From positions 1-38,836 of IMG/VR virus record IMGVR_UViG_3300043399_000361: a stretch of DNA of 38,836 nt; one strand, written 5' to 3'. Of the stretch, positions 30,951-38,324 are shown piece after piece. The stretch's first letter is position 1. Each line of letters opens with the position of its first letter. The position numbers and the translations under genes are program-made. The DNA comes from a virus. The notes beneath the pieces were generated by a model. That model was not told the origin of the DNA. It worked only from the letters and a program-made list of their open reading frames with translations, and searched no databases.

Positions 30951-32420
30951 CTATTTGCGCAATTTTTTGAGTGCGTCAAACAAAGCATTCTGTCCACGGC
31001 GCTTCGACTTCACGGCAGCCAAGACCACTTCATCGACTGTCCCACGAGCCATGATGTGGTGTACGAAGACCTTCTTGCTCTTGTTGCCCTGCCGAAGCAC
31101 ACGACGGATGAACTGGTCGTAGAGCTCGTAGTCCCAGGTCAGTGAGTGCCAGCAGACGTGGTTCCCCATCTCCTGCAGGTTCAGACCGTGGGCCATGGCT
31201 TGCGGGTGGCCGAGCAGCACAGGCAACTTACCGGCGTTCCAGAGCTGCTCCAGCTCAGATGACCGCTTGGCACTCACGCCTCCGCCGATGTACGGCACAT
31301 CTTGTCCGAGCTTCTCGCGCAGCCGATCGAGGTCATGCTCGAAGTCGTAGGCCACGAGGAGCGGGCTGCCTTGCAGCTCGTCGATCAGATCGGCCAAGGC
31401 GTCAACCTTCTCGGTGTGCAGGTTCACCCACTCACGCTTGGACTTGGGCAGCTTGATCAGGGCCTGCACGTCAGGATCGAGGTAGATGCCGCCATTGGCC
31501 ACCTGACGGCACTTCATGGAGGCTGCTGCTGCCGTCGATGCGACGATGATCTTGGCATCCAGCTTGGCGATCAGATCCTCTTCGAGCTGGTTGTACATGG
31601 TCATCACATCAGCCGGCAGGTCGATGCGGATGTTGTTCTCAATGAGGGCGGGCATGTCGAGATAGTCGTCAGCCGCCATGCGCAAAGCGAGTGGGCTGAT
31701 GCGCTCGTAGATCTCGTCCTCAGCACCTTCGCGGATGTTCCAGCTGAAGCCGTCATGGCTTGGTACGAAGTACTTCATCCGGTAGTGGCTGATATACGGA
31801 CCCAGCGTGCGGCCTTGGTCAAGGATGTAGCACTGGCCAAACAGATCGAGCAGGCCATTAGACGCTGGTGAACCAGTCAGGCCCCAACGACGACGGAAGG
31901 TGTTGAGCACCAGCTTCAGACCTTTGAAGCGGTTGGTGTTGGTGTGCTTGAACTTAGACAGCTCGTCAACGACCAGCGTGTCGAAGCCGAGGTTCTTGAA
32001 GCGGCGCAGATCGACCTCGACCTTGGTCTTGCCCTGGGCAGTCTTGGTCTTCTTGGCTTGCAGGAGCCAATCGAGACCTTCAGGGTTGATGACGTAGACG
32101 TCTGCATCAGACTTCAGCGCCTCTTCCTTCCTGGGACCATGCAGCACAGCTACCTTGAGCCCGCCGAAGTCAGTCCACTTGCTGACCTCCTTGGGCCACA
32201 CGCTGTAGCAGACTCGCAGCGGGGCGATGAGCAGGACCTTGTCCAGCAGCTTCTTCTGCTTGAGCAGTTTGATGGCAGCCAGCGTGATGCTAGTCTTGCC
32301 CAGCCCTGGATCCAAGAACAGAGCAGATGCTGCGTGCTCGAGCAAGAATTTGACGGCCTTCTTTTGATAGGCGTGTGGTTGCCACGGCTTCGATGACTGC
32401 GGAAAAAGCTCGGATTGCAT
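30951..32420 (-). CDS. SNF2-type DEAD/DEAH-box helicase
   Basis: This 489-residue SF2 protein has a Q-motif-like HAYQKKAV (16-23), Walker A DPGLGKTS (37-44), DELS (152-155) as motif II and LTGSPASNG as motif III. Motif V/VI-like segments (WHSLTWDYELYDQFIRRVLR; VFVHHIMARGTVDE) lie near the C-terminus. It likely remodels DNA or protein-DNA complexes in replication or recombination. The gene begins inside the VRR-NUC gene, overlapping it by 131 bases, a pairing known in other phages. Confidence 0.9.
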   Translation of the reverse strand: MQSELFPQSSKPWQPHAYQKKAVKFLLEHAASALFLDPGLGKTSITLAAIKLLKQKKLLDKVLLIAPLRVCYSVWPKEVSKWTDFGGLKVAVLHGPRKEEALKSDADVYVINPEGLDWLLQAKKTKTAQGKTKVEVDLRRFKNLGFDTLVVDELSKFKHTNTNRFKGLKLVLNTFRRRWGLTGSPASNGLLDLFGQCYILDQGRTLGPYISHYRMKYFVPSHDGFSWNIREGAEDEIYERISPLALRMAADDYLDMPALIENNIRIDLPADVMTMYNQLEEDLIAKLDAKIIVASTAAAASMKCRQVANGGIYLDPDVQALIKLPKSKREWVNLHTEKVDALADLIDELQGSPLLVAYDFEHDLDRLREKLGQDVPYIGGGVSAKRSSELEQLWNAGKLPVLLGHPQAMAHGLNLQEMGNHVCWHSLTWDYELYDQFIRRVLRQGNKSKKVFVHHIMARGTVDEVVLAAVKSKRRGQNALFDALKKLRK

Positions 32421-32658
32421 TGTCGTGTACCTCTACTTGGTAGCCAAGCTGCTTGAGCTGGCCATGGATGTATTCTTGTTTTGGCTCAGGCTCTTCGCCT
32501 GGCCGCTTGAACTCAATCAGCAACGGACGACCACCGGGAATCCAGAAAATCCTGTCTGGGTACCCTGTGTCGCCCGGCGTCACGAGTTTAGAGCCGATGA
32601 TCCCGAGGTGTTTCCACGCCAGGTCAACGGCATCACGTTCGATCTTTGATTCTCTCAT
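32290..32658 (-). CDS. VRR-NUC domain nuclease
   Basis: This 122-residue protein carries the PD-(D/E)xK-type VRR-NUC core: GDTGYPDRIFWIPGG (29-43) and LLIEFKRPGEEP (46-57), then QEYIHGQLKQLGYQVEVHDN. Family members cut branched or flap DNA. The C-terminal tail of about 43 residues is encoded within the SNF2 gene in another frame. Linked VRR-NUC and SNF2 genes suggest joint action in recombination or fork repair. Confidence 0.87.
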   Translation of the reverse strand: MRESKIERDAVDLAWKHLGIIGSKLVTPGDTGYPDRIFWIPGGRPLLIEFKRPGEEPEPKQEYIHGQLKQLGYQVEVHDNAIRAFSAVIEAVATTRLSKEGRQILARARSICSVLGSRAGQD

Positions 32659-32843
32659 GGAAGCTTGTGAAGATCACGACAAGGAACGCAGACGCCATTC
32701 ACCAGGCGTCCTGACCACTCGCCGCAAAGATCACAATCACCAGGACGCCCTACAGGTATCTTGGCCGCTTCCTCGCGAGTCTTCTTGATCATCGCTTCGT
32801 CCCATGGAGCGTCGCGGTCAAGCTGGCGATCAACTTCGTCCAT
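32655..32843 (-). CDS. Small C4 zinc-finger protein (DksA/TraR-like)
   Basis: This 62-residue protein has Cys37, Cys40, Cys52 and Cys55 (CDLCGEWSG ... GVCVPC) in the spacing of TraR/DksA-type zinc fingers. The acidic N-terminus (DEVDRQLDRDAPWDE) resembles the acidic tip of TraR, which binds RNA polymerase through its secondary channel. A role in tuning host RNA polymerase is possible. It overlaps the VRR-NUC start by four bases. Confidence 0.75.
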   Translation of the reverse strand: MDEVDRQLDRDAPWDEAMIKKTREEAAKIPVGRPGDCDLCGEWSGRLVNGVCVPCRDLHKLP

Positions 32844-32847
32844 CTCG

Positions 32848-33372
32848 TCACCCCATCAACTGAAGCGCATGAGTGGCCTGCGACTTGGCATCGTCGAGCG
32901 CGTTGTGGTAGGTACCTTGACGAGCCAACTTGACTTGAGGCTGCAGGCTCTTCAGCGTGCGGTAGCAGCGGTTGTTCCAGAAGTCCCACGGTTGGTTGCT
33001 GCCAATGGCCGCGTAGCAGTTGGCCAAGATGGCGTTGTCAAAGTCTGAACCATTACCCCAGACTTTGACTTTCTTCAGTCCAAACTGGTTGAGGTACTCA
33101 GTGAGCTTGTTCAAGGCGTCACGCAGATGCTCGCCACCACCGTCGACCTCGGCAAGGATCTTCTTGGCCTCGGCATTCTGACCTTCCCACCATTTCACAG
33201 TCTCTGGGTCCTCATGAAGGCCGAGCTTGAAGCAACTGAGACGGTTCACAACCACGTAGAACTCAGCGCCAAGCTGCTTGGTTTTGGGGTCGAAGGCTAC
33301 AGCGCCAATCGAGAGGATGGAGCACCCGGCACGGCGGCCAAGGGTCTCGAGGTCAATCATCACGTGTTCCAT
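32848..33372 (-). CDS. DnaQ-like 3'-5' exonuclease
   Basis: This 174-residue exonuclease has MIDLETLG (5-12, catalytic Asp7 and Glu9), GNGSDFDNAIL in the middle and HNALDDAKSQA near the C-terminus, the DEDD plan of DnaQ and Rv2179c-like enzymes. It may act in degradation or proofreading. I start it at ATG 33372 because AAGGAG lies six bases upstream; an ATG two codons earlier abuts the Shine-Dalgarno. Confidence 0.85.
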   Translation of the reverse strand: MEHVMIDLETLGRRAGCSILSIGAVAFDPKTKQLGAEFYVVVNRLSCFKLGLHEDPETVKWWEGQNAEAKKILAEVDGGGEHLRDALNKLTEYLNQFGLKKVKVWGNGSDFDNAILANCYAAIGSNQPWDFWNNRCYRTLKSLQPQVKLARQGTYHNALDDAKSQATHALQLMG

Positions 33373-33382
33373 TTTCATCTCC

Positions 33383-34108
33383 TTAGTATTTGCAGGGACC
33401 GTTCTTGCTGGCACTGAAGAAGCACCAACGGCATTTGTCATTGGGGCGTGGGGCGAAGGTCGTGTCGTTCATCATGGCCTTCGTGCGCTTGGCCCAGACC
33501 TTCTTCAGGCGGTCGATGTCCTTCGGTGTGAAGATCAACGGCTTGTCAGCGTCTGGGTAGATGGTACCCTGGTCGAGGTAGGCCAGGCGGGGACGGACTT
33601 CTTTAAGGTGCGGGTGCAACAGGAGAGCCGCCAGTGCATAGAGCTCGAGCTGCTCCATGTATTCCTCATTCATCTCAGCGCGGAACTTCCCTGTCTTCCA
33701 GTCAGTCACGATGAGGATGTCGTCGCCTTCGTGGTGGGCACAGTCAAGCTTGATGCGAACCCAGCAGTGAACCCAGTTGTTCCACTCGGTTTCTTCCCAG
33801 TCCTTGGTGAAGGACCAGTTGTCTTCGACCACCATACCGTTGATCGACTTCTTGAACTGCTTGCGCAGCGCCTTGAGCTCATCACTGAACAGCTTCAGCT
33901 CAGGCGGAATGGTGCGACCTTTGCCCTTGATGTACTCCTCAGCCAGTGTGTGAATCGCAGCACCACGAGCCATGGCTGGGTTTGGTGGCTCCTTGATCTT
34001 GTCGATGTGCTTCAGCTTGAACTTCAATGGACAATTTTTATAGTCCGAGTAGCGACTGAACGACCAGCTAGTTGCTGGCTTGATTGGGATCACTTTTTTG
34101 GTGACCAT
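33383..34108 (-). CDS. Cas4/RecB-like PD-(D/E)xK exonuclease
   Basis: This 241-residue nuclease has four cysteines placed as in Cas4/AddB iron-sulfur enzymes: Cys26 near the start (YKNCPLKF) and Cys226, Cys229 and Cys239 at the end (CRWCFF ... GPC). The catalytic residues are His53 (GAAIHTLAEE), Asp121, and Asp135/Lys137 in TDWKTGKF. It probably makes single-stranded ends for recombination. AAGGAG precedes ATG 34108; the gene overlaps the endonuclease VII-like gene by 19 bases. Confidence 0.87.
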   Translation of the reverse strand: MVTKKVIPIKPATSWSFSRYSDYKNCPLKFKLKHIDKIKEPPNPAMARGAAIHTLAEEYIKGKGRTIPPELKLFSDELKALRKQFKKSINGMVVEDNWSFTKDWEETEWNNWVHCWVRIKLDCAHHEGDDILIVTDWKTGKFRAEMNEEYMEQLELYALAALLLHPHLKEVRPRLAYLDQGTIYPDADKPLIFTPKDIDRLKKVWAKRTKAMMNDTTFAPRPNDKCRWCFFSASKNGPCKY

Positions 34109-34497
34109 GATAGTTCTCCTTGTAAATATTTAGCCGCTGTTTCAACGTTCTTCAATGAGTCATTCAATAACCCAAGCCCTCTATTGCACCGATGGCACAA
34201 CAGTCCTCGCACCTTGCCGGTCTTGTGGTCATGATCAACACAGAGGAATCTCTTCCCAGTTTGGCCGGTGTCAGATGATCTACAAATCGCGCATTTGCCT
34301 CGTTGACTCTTGAACATCCGGTCGTAGTCTTCAGGTGTGATACCATACGAGAAGCGAAGGGCAATTCGTCGAACATTGGAAGCGTAGAGTTCAGGATCTT
34401 TGGCCTTGCGCTCACGCATCTTGTCGGCGTAGTAAGTCGGGTTGCGCTCACGAAACCTCTTCTGCGCCTCACGCCTTCTGGCAAGAAGTTCACTCAT
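34090..34497 (-). CDS. Endonuclease VII-like Holliday junction resolvase
   Basis: This 135-residue His-Me finger nuclease has zinc ligands CAIC (69-72) and CHRC (101-104) around the catalytic VDHDHKTG (87-94), then NRGLGLLND (105-113). The plan matches T4 endonuclease VII, which resolves branched DNA before packaging. A mobile HNH origin is an alternative, since it abuts the polymerase gene (ATGA overlap) and looks more AT-rich than its neighbours. Confidence 0.87.
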   Translation of the reverse strand: MSELLARRREAQKRFRERNPTYYADKMRERKAKDPELYASNVRRIALRFSYGITPEDYDRMFKSQRGKCAICRSSDTGQTGKRFLCVDHDHKTGKVRGLLCHRCNRGLGLLNDSLKNVETAAKYLQGELSWSPKK

Positions 34498-36410
34498 AGC
34501 ACCTTGCCTTTCTTGTCGTAGTCCTGGAGTTCATCCCAGTTGGTTGCGGAGATTGCCCCCTCGCTCAGGATGGAGACGTCGAACTCAACCGACTCCATTG
34601 TCTTGCGCAGCACTTCCATCTCAGGTTTGAGAATCTTCTTCGGCACACTGACCGTGACTTGGTCATGGACGTTGAGGACGATCTTGGCGTCAGGATGCTT
34701 GGCTGCATGGTACCTGATCAAGGCCTCCTTAGTGCAGTCAGCGGCAGAACCTTGAATGAGCACGTTGACCAGCTTATAGTCGAACTCACGGATGCGACCA
34801 TCAATGAGCTTTGGCTCCTCGCAATAGTACTCACGCCCACCCCAAGTGCGGATGGGTTCCTTATTCTTGGCCCGCAACTTCATGTCGCTGTACATCTGCT
34901 TGAGCCCAGGGTAGAGCATCAGAATGGCCTTCTTCAACTCACTAGACTCCTCGACCGTCATGCCGTTGCGCTCAGCAAGCTTGCCGACGCCCATGCCATA
35001 GATCAGACCGAGGTTCGTGTTCTTCACCGGCTTGCGGTCATAGAACTTGCCCATCTTCTCAAGCTCAGCCTTGGCGTAGTCGTGGAAGTCAATCCAAGGA
35101 TTCTCGACGTACTTGTCCATCAAGGCGCCACCGTCGAAGTGGGCCAAGATGCGAGGTTCCTGCTGGGAGTAGTCTCGGTCGATGAAGATCTCGCCTTTGA
35201 ACGGCGTGATGTAGCTGCGCACCTTGGGCAGCGGCGGCAAGGTCTCCTTGAAGGGAGACTTGGGCAACTTCTTCTCAGGTGCTTCGTGGTGGAAGATGGC
35301 GGCGAACTCCTTGGGGATGTTCTGGAAGTTCGGCGTGCTTGACAGTCGACCAGTCCGCGTGCCAACGTTGTGGTCACCAGACGGCGACTTAATTTGGTTC
35401 CAGGTCGTGAAGATCAGGCCACCAGACGCGTTGGCTGTGTTGAGCCATGGCTGCATGAAGGTGTTCAAGCAGGTGTTGAGCTGGGTCCTGTACTTGAGGA
35501 CGGCCAGCAGCACCTTGTCAGTGACTCCTTGCAGCAGGGCCTCCTTGTTCGTTTGGAACTTGCCAGTTGGCGTCTTGGGCAGCAGATCAGGATCGGCCTT
35601 GCCGGCTTCCACCATGGCAGCCACGAGCTGTGCGCCAGAGTCGAGGTTGATGTCAGCATCGGCCTTGAGGGTCTTGATGATCCAAGCATCGATCTTGACG
35701 CGCCAGTCGTTGTACATGGCCACGTCATCGGCCAATCGCTTGTGGTCCATCTGCAAGCCTTGGCGCTCCATCTCAAGCAGAATGGGCATGAGCTTGCGTT
35801 CACGGTCGTAGGAGGTCAGCATACCGCGATCAACCGTCTTCTTCCACAGCAGGTTGAAGATGGCCTCAGTGCGGTCCACGTCACCGTTGGCGTACTTGCC
35901 GACGAGGTCTCCAGGCGCGTAGGCGATGTACCGGCCAAAGTAGTGCTCAGACGATTTGCTCTTGCTGATCTTGACACCTTTGACCGGCTGGTTGGCGATG
36001 AGCCACTCACCGACTGCGTCTTGCTCATCAGCAGGCAAGCCAAGCAGCCGAGTGGCCGATGGCTTCAGACCGAGTTCCATTTGGTGCGGGTCATCAAGGA
36101 ACAGCAGGAACATCGTGTCATGGATCTTGTCCCATGTTGGGATAGGCAGACCGAAGTGCTCTTCAGCTACGTCGACGTCGAACTTGCCGTTCTGGAAGAG
36201 GATGCCATCTTTGTACGCCCAGGCTTTCTTCAGCTCAGCAGCTCCATCTGACCAACAGCAGTTGTTGCCAGTGGGATGTCCCCAGGCGTAGTACTTGGAC
36301 TTCTTGCCAGGATACTTGATGGACACGCCGACAGGCATGGGAGGGTACTTTGGTCTGCCCTCAATCCCAAAAGTCTCGAAGTCCACTGTGACTGGTCTAG
36401 GCTGTTTCAC
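34494..36410 (-). CDS. DNA polymerase, family A
   Basis: This 638-residue replicative polymerase has a 3'-5' exonuclease starting DFET (10-13). The polymerase domain contains GTRTGRLSSTPNFQNIP, motif A IDRDYSQQEPR (near 411), motif B with VKNTNLGLIYGMG (near 463) and motif C NVHDQ (near 580). I start it at GTG 36410 (GTG AAA CAG CCT), with GGGAG seven bases upstream. The longer open frame overlaps the HNH gene and is not conserved-looking. The start lies 14 bases inside the HNH gene's end. Confidence 0.9.
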   Translation of the reverse strand: MKQPRPVTVDFETFGIEGRPKYPPMPVGVSIKYPGKKSKYYAWGHPTGNNCCWSDGAAELKKAWAYKDGILFQNGKFDVDVAEEHFGLPIPTWDKIHDTMFLLFLDDPHQMELGLKPSATRLLGLPADEQDAVGEWLIANQPVKGVKISKSKSSEHYFGRYIAYAPGDLVGKYANGDVDRTEAIFNLLWKKTVDRGMLTSYDRERKLMPILLEMERQGLQMDHKRLADDVAMYNDWRVKIDAWIIKTLKADADINLDSGAQLVAAMVEAGKADPDLLPKTPTGKFQTNKEALLQGVTDKVLLAVLKYRTQLNTCLNTFMQPWLNTANASGGLIFTTWNQIKSPSGDHNVGTRTGRLSSTPNFQNIPKEFAAIFHHEAPEKKLPKSPFKETLPPLPKVRSYITPFKGEIFIDRDYSQQEPRILAHFDGGALMDKYVENPWIDFHDYAKAELEKMGKFYDRKPVKNTNLGLIYGMGVGKLAERNGMTVEESSELKKAILMLYPGLKQMYSDMKLRAKNKEPIRTWGGREYYCEEPKLIDGRIREFDYKLVNVLIQGSAADCTKEALIRYHAAKHPDAKIVLNVHDQVTVSVPKKILKPEMEVLRKTMESVEFDVSILSEGAISATNWDELQDYDKKGKVL

Positions 36411-36750
36411 GTCGTGTCTCCCACATTCGTTTAGATGCTGCCGATATTTTGACCTTTGCCTCGTCTGTATGGCGCCCAGAAAATCTGGTGCCACCCTTAC
36501 GCAAAGACGAGTGCCTGCCCTTCTTGACGGAGTCTCTGATGTTGTCTTTGGCCGAACCAACGAAATGGTGGTCATCAACCAAGCATCCTACAGTGTCACA
36601 TTTATGGCAGACGTATTGCTCTGTCAGCAACTGGCCATGTCTGAGTTTGTAGACCTTACGCGGAGCCAATGGCGATGGGTGAACTAAGCATTCACCGACC
36701 CACTTTGCTTCAGCCTCAAAGTCTTTGATTGTTCTTTTGCGTGCTGGCAT
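36397..36750 (-). CDS. HNH homing endonuclease
   Basis: This 117-residue protein has CHKCDTVGCLVDDHHFVGS (about 48-66) and DNIRDSVKKGRHS, the HNH_3 core of phage homing nucleases, and a C-terminal NUMOD3-like TDEAKVKISAASKRM. It sits directly upstream of, and overlaps, the DNA polymerase start, a classic homing site. ATG 36750 overlaps the preceding stop (TAATG). Confidence 0.88.
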   Translation of the reverse strand: MPARKRTIKDFEAEAKWVGECLVHPSPLAPRKVYKLRHGQLLTEQYVCHKCDTVGCLVDDHHFVGSAKDNIRDSVKKGRHSSLRKGGTRFSGRHTDEAKVKISAASKRMWETRRETA

Positions 36751-36953
36751 TACGTCGCCCCAAGTTCTACACGTTCACGGTCGGCGCGGACCTTGTTCAG
36801 CCGGCTGTGGATGCGCTTGATGAACTGCCTGCGCTTGCGACCTTTGAGCTCCTCCTTCAGGAGGGCTTGGCACGCAGGCTCATCAGCATCGCGCAGGACG
36901 TCGTTCAGAGCCAGCCAAGACTGGAGCGCTGGGTTCGTCACTAGTTTCTTCAT
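36750..36953 (-). CDS. Hypothetical basic protein, 67 aa
   Basis: A helical, strongly charged protein (EELKGRKRRQFIKRIHSRLN) with no family recognised. AGGAG precedes ATG 36953 by nine bases. It is the first gene after the terminator at 36972-37012, so it leads the polymerase module. Confidence 0.7.
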   Translation of the reverse strand: MKKLVTNPALQSWLALNDVLRDADEPACQALLKEELKGRKRRQFIKRIHSRLNKVRADRERVELGAT

Positions 36954-36971
36954 AATTGTTGCTCCTGAGTC

Positions 36972-37012
36972 AAAAAGGCCCGACGGCCAAGGGTTAGTTC
37001 AGCACGTCGGGC
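36972..37012 (-). terminator. Rho-independent terminator, leftward
   Basis: On the minus strand GCCCGACG and CGTCGGGC form a perfect 8-bp stem with a 19-base loop, followed by CTTTTT. It lies between the possible ssDNA-binding gene and the polymerase module, and would lower transcription of the latter relative to the former. Confidence 0.85.
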
Positions 37013-37030
37013 AAAGGCTCCTGCGAAGGA

Positions 37031-37840
37031 TCAGTACTTACCGCGCTTGGCCGCAGGTTTTGCTGCCGCACGGCTGCCGCGCTTCGGAGGAGGTGGTGCC
37101 TTCTCTTCAGCCGGCTGGTAAGGGAAGTCGATCGTGGACTTGGCTTCCTCGTGACGCTGCATGATGGTGCCCATCAGCTCGTCAGGGATGTTCATGATAG
37201 GCTCGAAGATGACCTTGAACTGGGTCTTCGGATCAGGCACAACCTTGACCTTGGTCACGATGCCAAACGGAGGGCGGCGCAGTGCACCGGCCACCTGCTT
37301 GACGAACGAGGCGTAGCCCTTGACCGACGTGACCGGCAGCTTCATGAAGCCGATGGCCGTGGAAGCGAAGTGCTCCTCGTCCTCGAACATCTCGAGCTTG
37401 CCAGACTGGTTGAAGGTACCTGCCGGGATCATCGCCAGACGGCGGGTCTCACGAGCAGCCTTTCCGCGACCGGTATCAGCCGAGCCCCACTCACAGACTT
37501 CGCTTTCGCAGCACAGCTTGCCTGCGAACTCGGGGTCGGAGTTCTCGTGCCAGACCATGGTCTTCTCATCACGACCGAAGGCGAATGCCACCGGCGATTG
37601 AGGAGTGTCAGGATCGTACTTGCCTTCGTAGTAGGTGGTCTCGAAGATGCTGTCCAAGATGACCACAGCCATCTGGTTGCCGGGCAGCGGAGCATCTTGC
37701 CAAGACAGGATGCCGCCCCTGGCGCTGAAGAACTGGCCGCCTCCGGTGTTGGCTTCCATGCCGGCAGCGACTTCAGCTTGCTTGGCGAGTTCTTCGTCCC
37801 ACTTGACGAGGGCGGTCGATTGAGTTTTCTTTGTAGCCAT
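37031..37840 (-). CDS. Conserved phage replication protein, possibly ssDNA-binding
   Basis: This 269-residue protein reads GGGQFFSARGGILSWQDAPL (about 33-52), then PGNQMAVVILDSIFE, and has a Cys-containing loop CCESEVCEWGSADTGRGK (about 109-126). The C-terminal tail is Pro/Lys/Arg-rich (APPPPKRGS). From memory, this pattern recurs in phage genes found next to polymerase and recombination genes. A ssDNA-binding or annealing role is inferred from context and from the abundance implied by the terminator. AAGGA precedes ATG 37840. Confidence 0.6.
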   Translation of the reverse strand: MATKKTQSTALVKWDEELAKQAEVAAGMEANTGGGQFFSARGGILSWQDAPLPGNQMAVVILDSIFETTYYEGKYDPDTPQSPVAFAFGRDEKTMVWHENSDPEFAGKLCCESEVCEWGSADTGRGKAARETRRLAMIPAGTFNQSGKLEMFEDEEHFASTAIGFMKLPVTSVKGYASFVKQVAGALRRPPFGIVTKVKVVPDPKTQFKVIFEPIMNIPDELMGTIMQRHEEAKSTIDFPYQPAEEKAPPPPKRGSRAAAKPAAKRGKY

Positions 37841-37926
37841 GATGATGGTTCCTTAGTGATTAGTAACGAGCACTGCGCGGGGTTGAAAGATCAGAACCTT
37901 GAGCCGCGCCCCAAGATCTTGATTGG

Positions 37927-38322
37927 TTAAACCTTGTTGATGGACACCGAGACAGCATTGAAGTGCTCGACACCTGGGACTTCTTTGCCTGCCTCCCAAC
38001 GCTCTTTGATGGCCGCGTCAGTCAGGCGCTTCTGCATGAGGTCGAAGCTGCCGGTCTTCTTCACATACTTGTAGAAGGCGTCCCAGTCCTTGACCTGAGG
38101 AATCTGCTTGGTCACGACAGTGACACGAGCCAGCTTGCCAGCCACGCCAGACGCTTCGGACTTTGGCAGGTTTTCAATGATGTGGTTCTTGAGAGCAGTC
38201 TCTTCAGCTGCGATCTCGTCGACCTTCTTCTGCTCGGCCAAGCGCTTGTTGCGCAGCTCGAACAGTTTATCCGCGCAGGCGCCTAGTGCCTTGGGAAATT
38301 TGTACTTAACTTCTGTTGCCAT
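37927..38322 (-). CDS. Hypothetical protein, 131 aa
   Basis: A helical, coiled-coil-like N-terminal part (LFELRNKRLAEQKKVDEIAA) is followed by a compact domain (ARVTVVTKQIPQVKDWDAFY; FDLMQKRLTDAAIKERWEAG) ending in a beta-like tail. From memory, similar proteins lie beside the preceding gene type in many phages; function unknown. I start at ATG 38322 behind AAGGAAG, three bases after the pentapeptide stop. The 86-bp gap to the next gene (37841-37926) holds only an imperfect GCGCGG/CCGCGC hairpin. Confidence 0.72.
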   Translation of the reverse strand: MATEVKYKFPKALGACADKLFELRNKRLAEQKKVDEIAAEETALKNHIIENLPKSEASGVAGKLARVTVVTKQIPQVKDWDAFYKYVKKTGSFDLMQKRLTDAAIKERWEAGKEVPGVEHFNAVSVSINKV

Positions 38323-38324
38323 GA

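Noticed and set aside
34090-34497. Calling this gene a homing HNH rather than a resolvase
   Set aside because: Two CxxC pairs around DHDH plus the NRGLGLLND tail fit endonuclease VII better; the homing option is noted in the entry.
34659-36251. Long plus ORFs opposite DNA polymerase
   Set aside because: Antisense shadows; the polymerase motifs on the minus strand are unambiguous.
37870-37912. GCGCGG/CCGCGC hairpin as a terminator
   Set aside because: Only six pairs, a long loop and no T-run on either strand.
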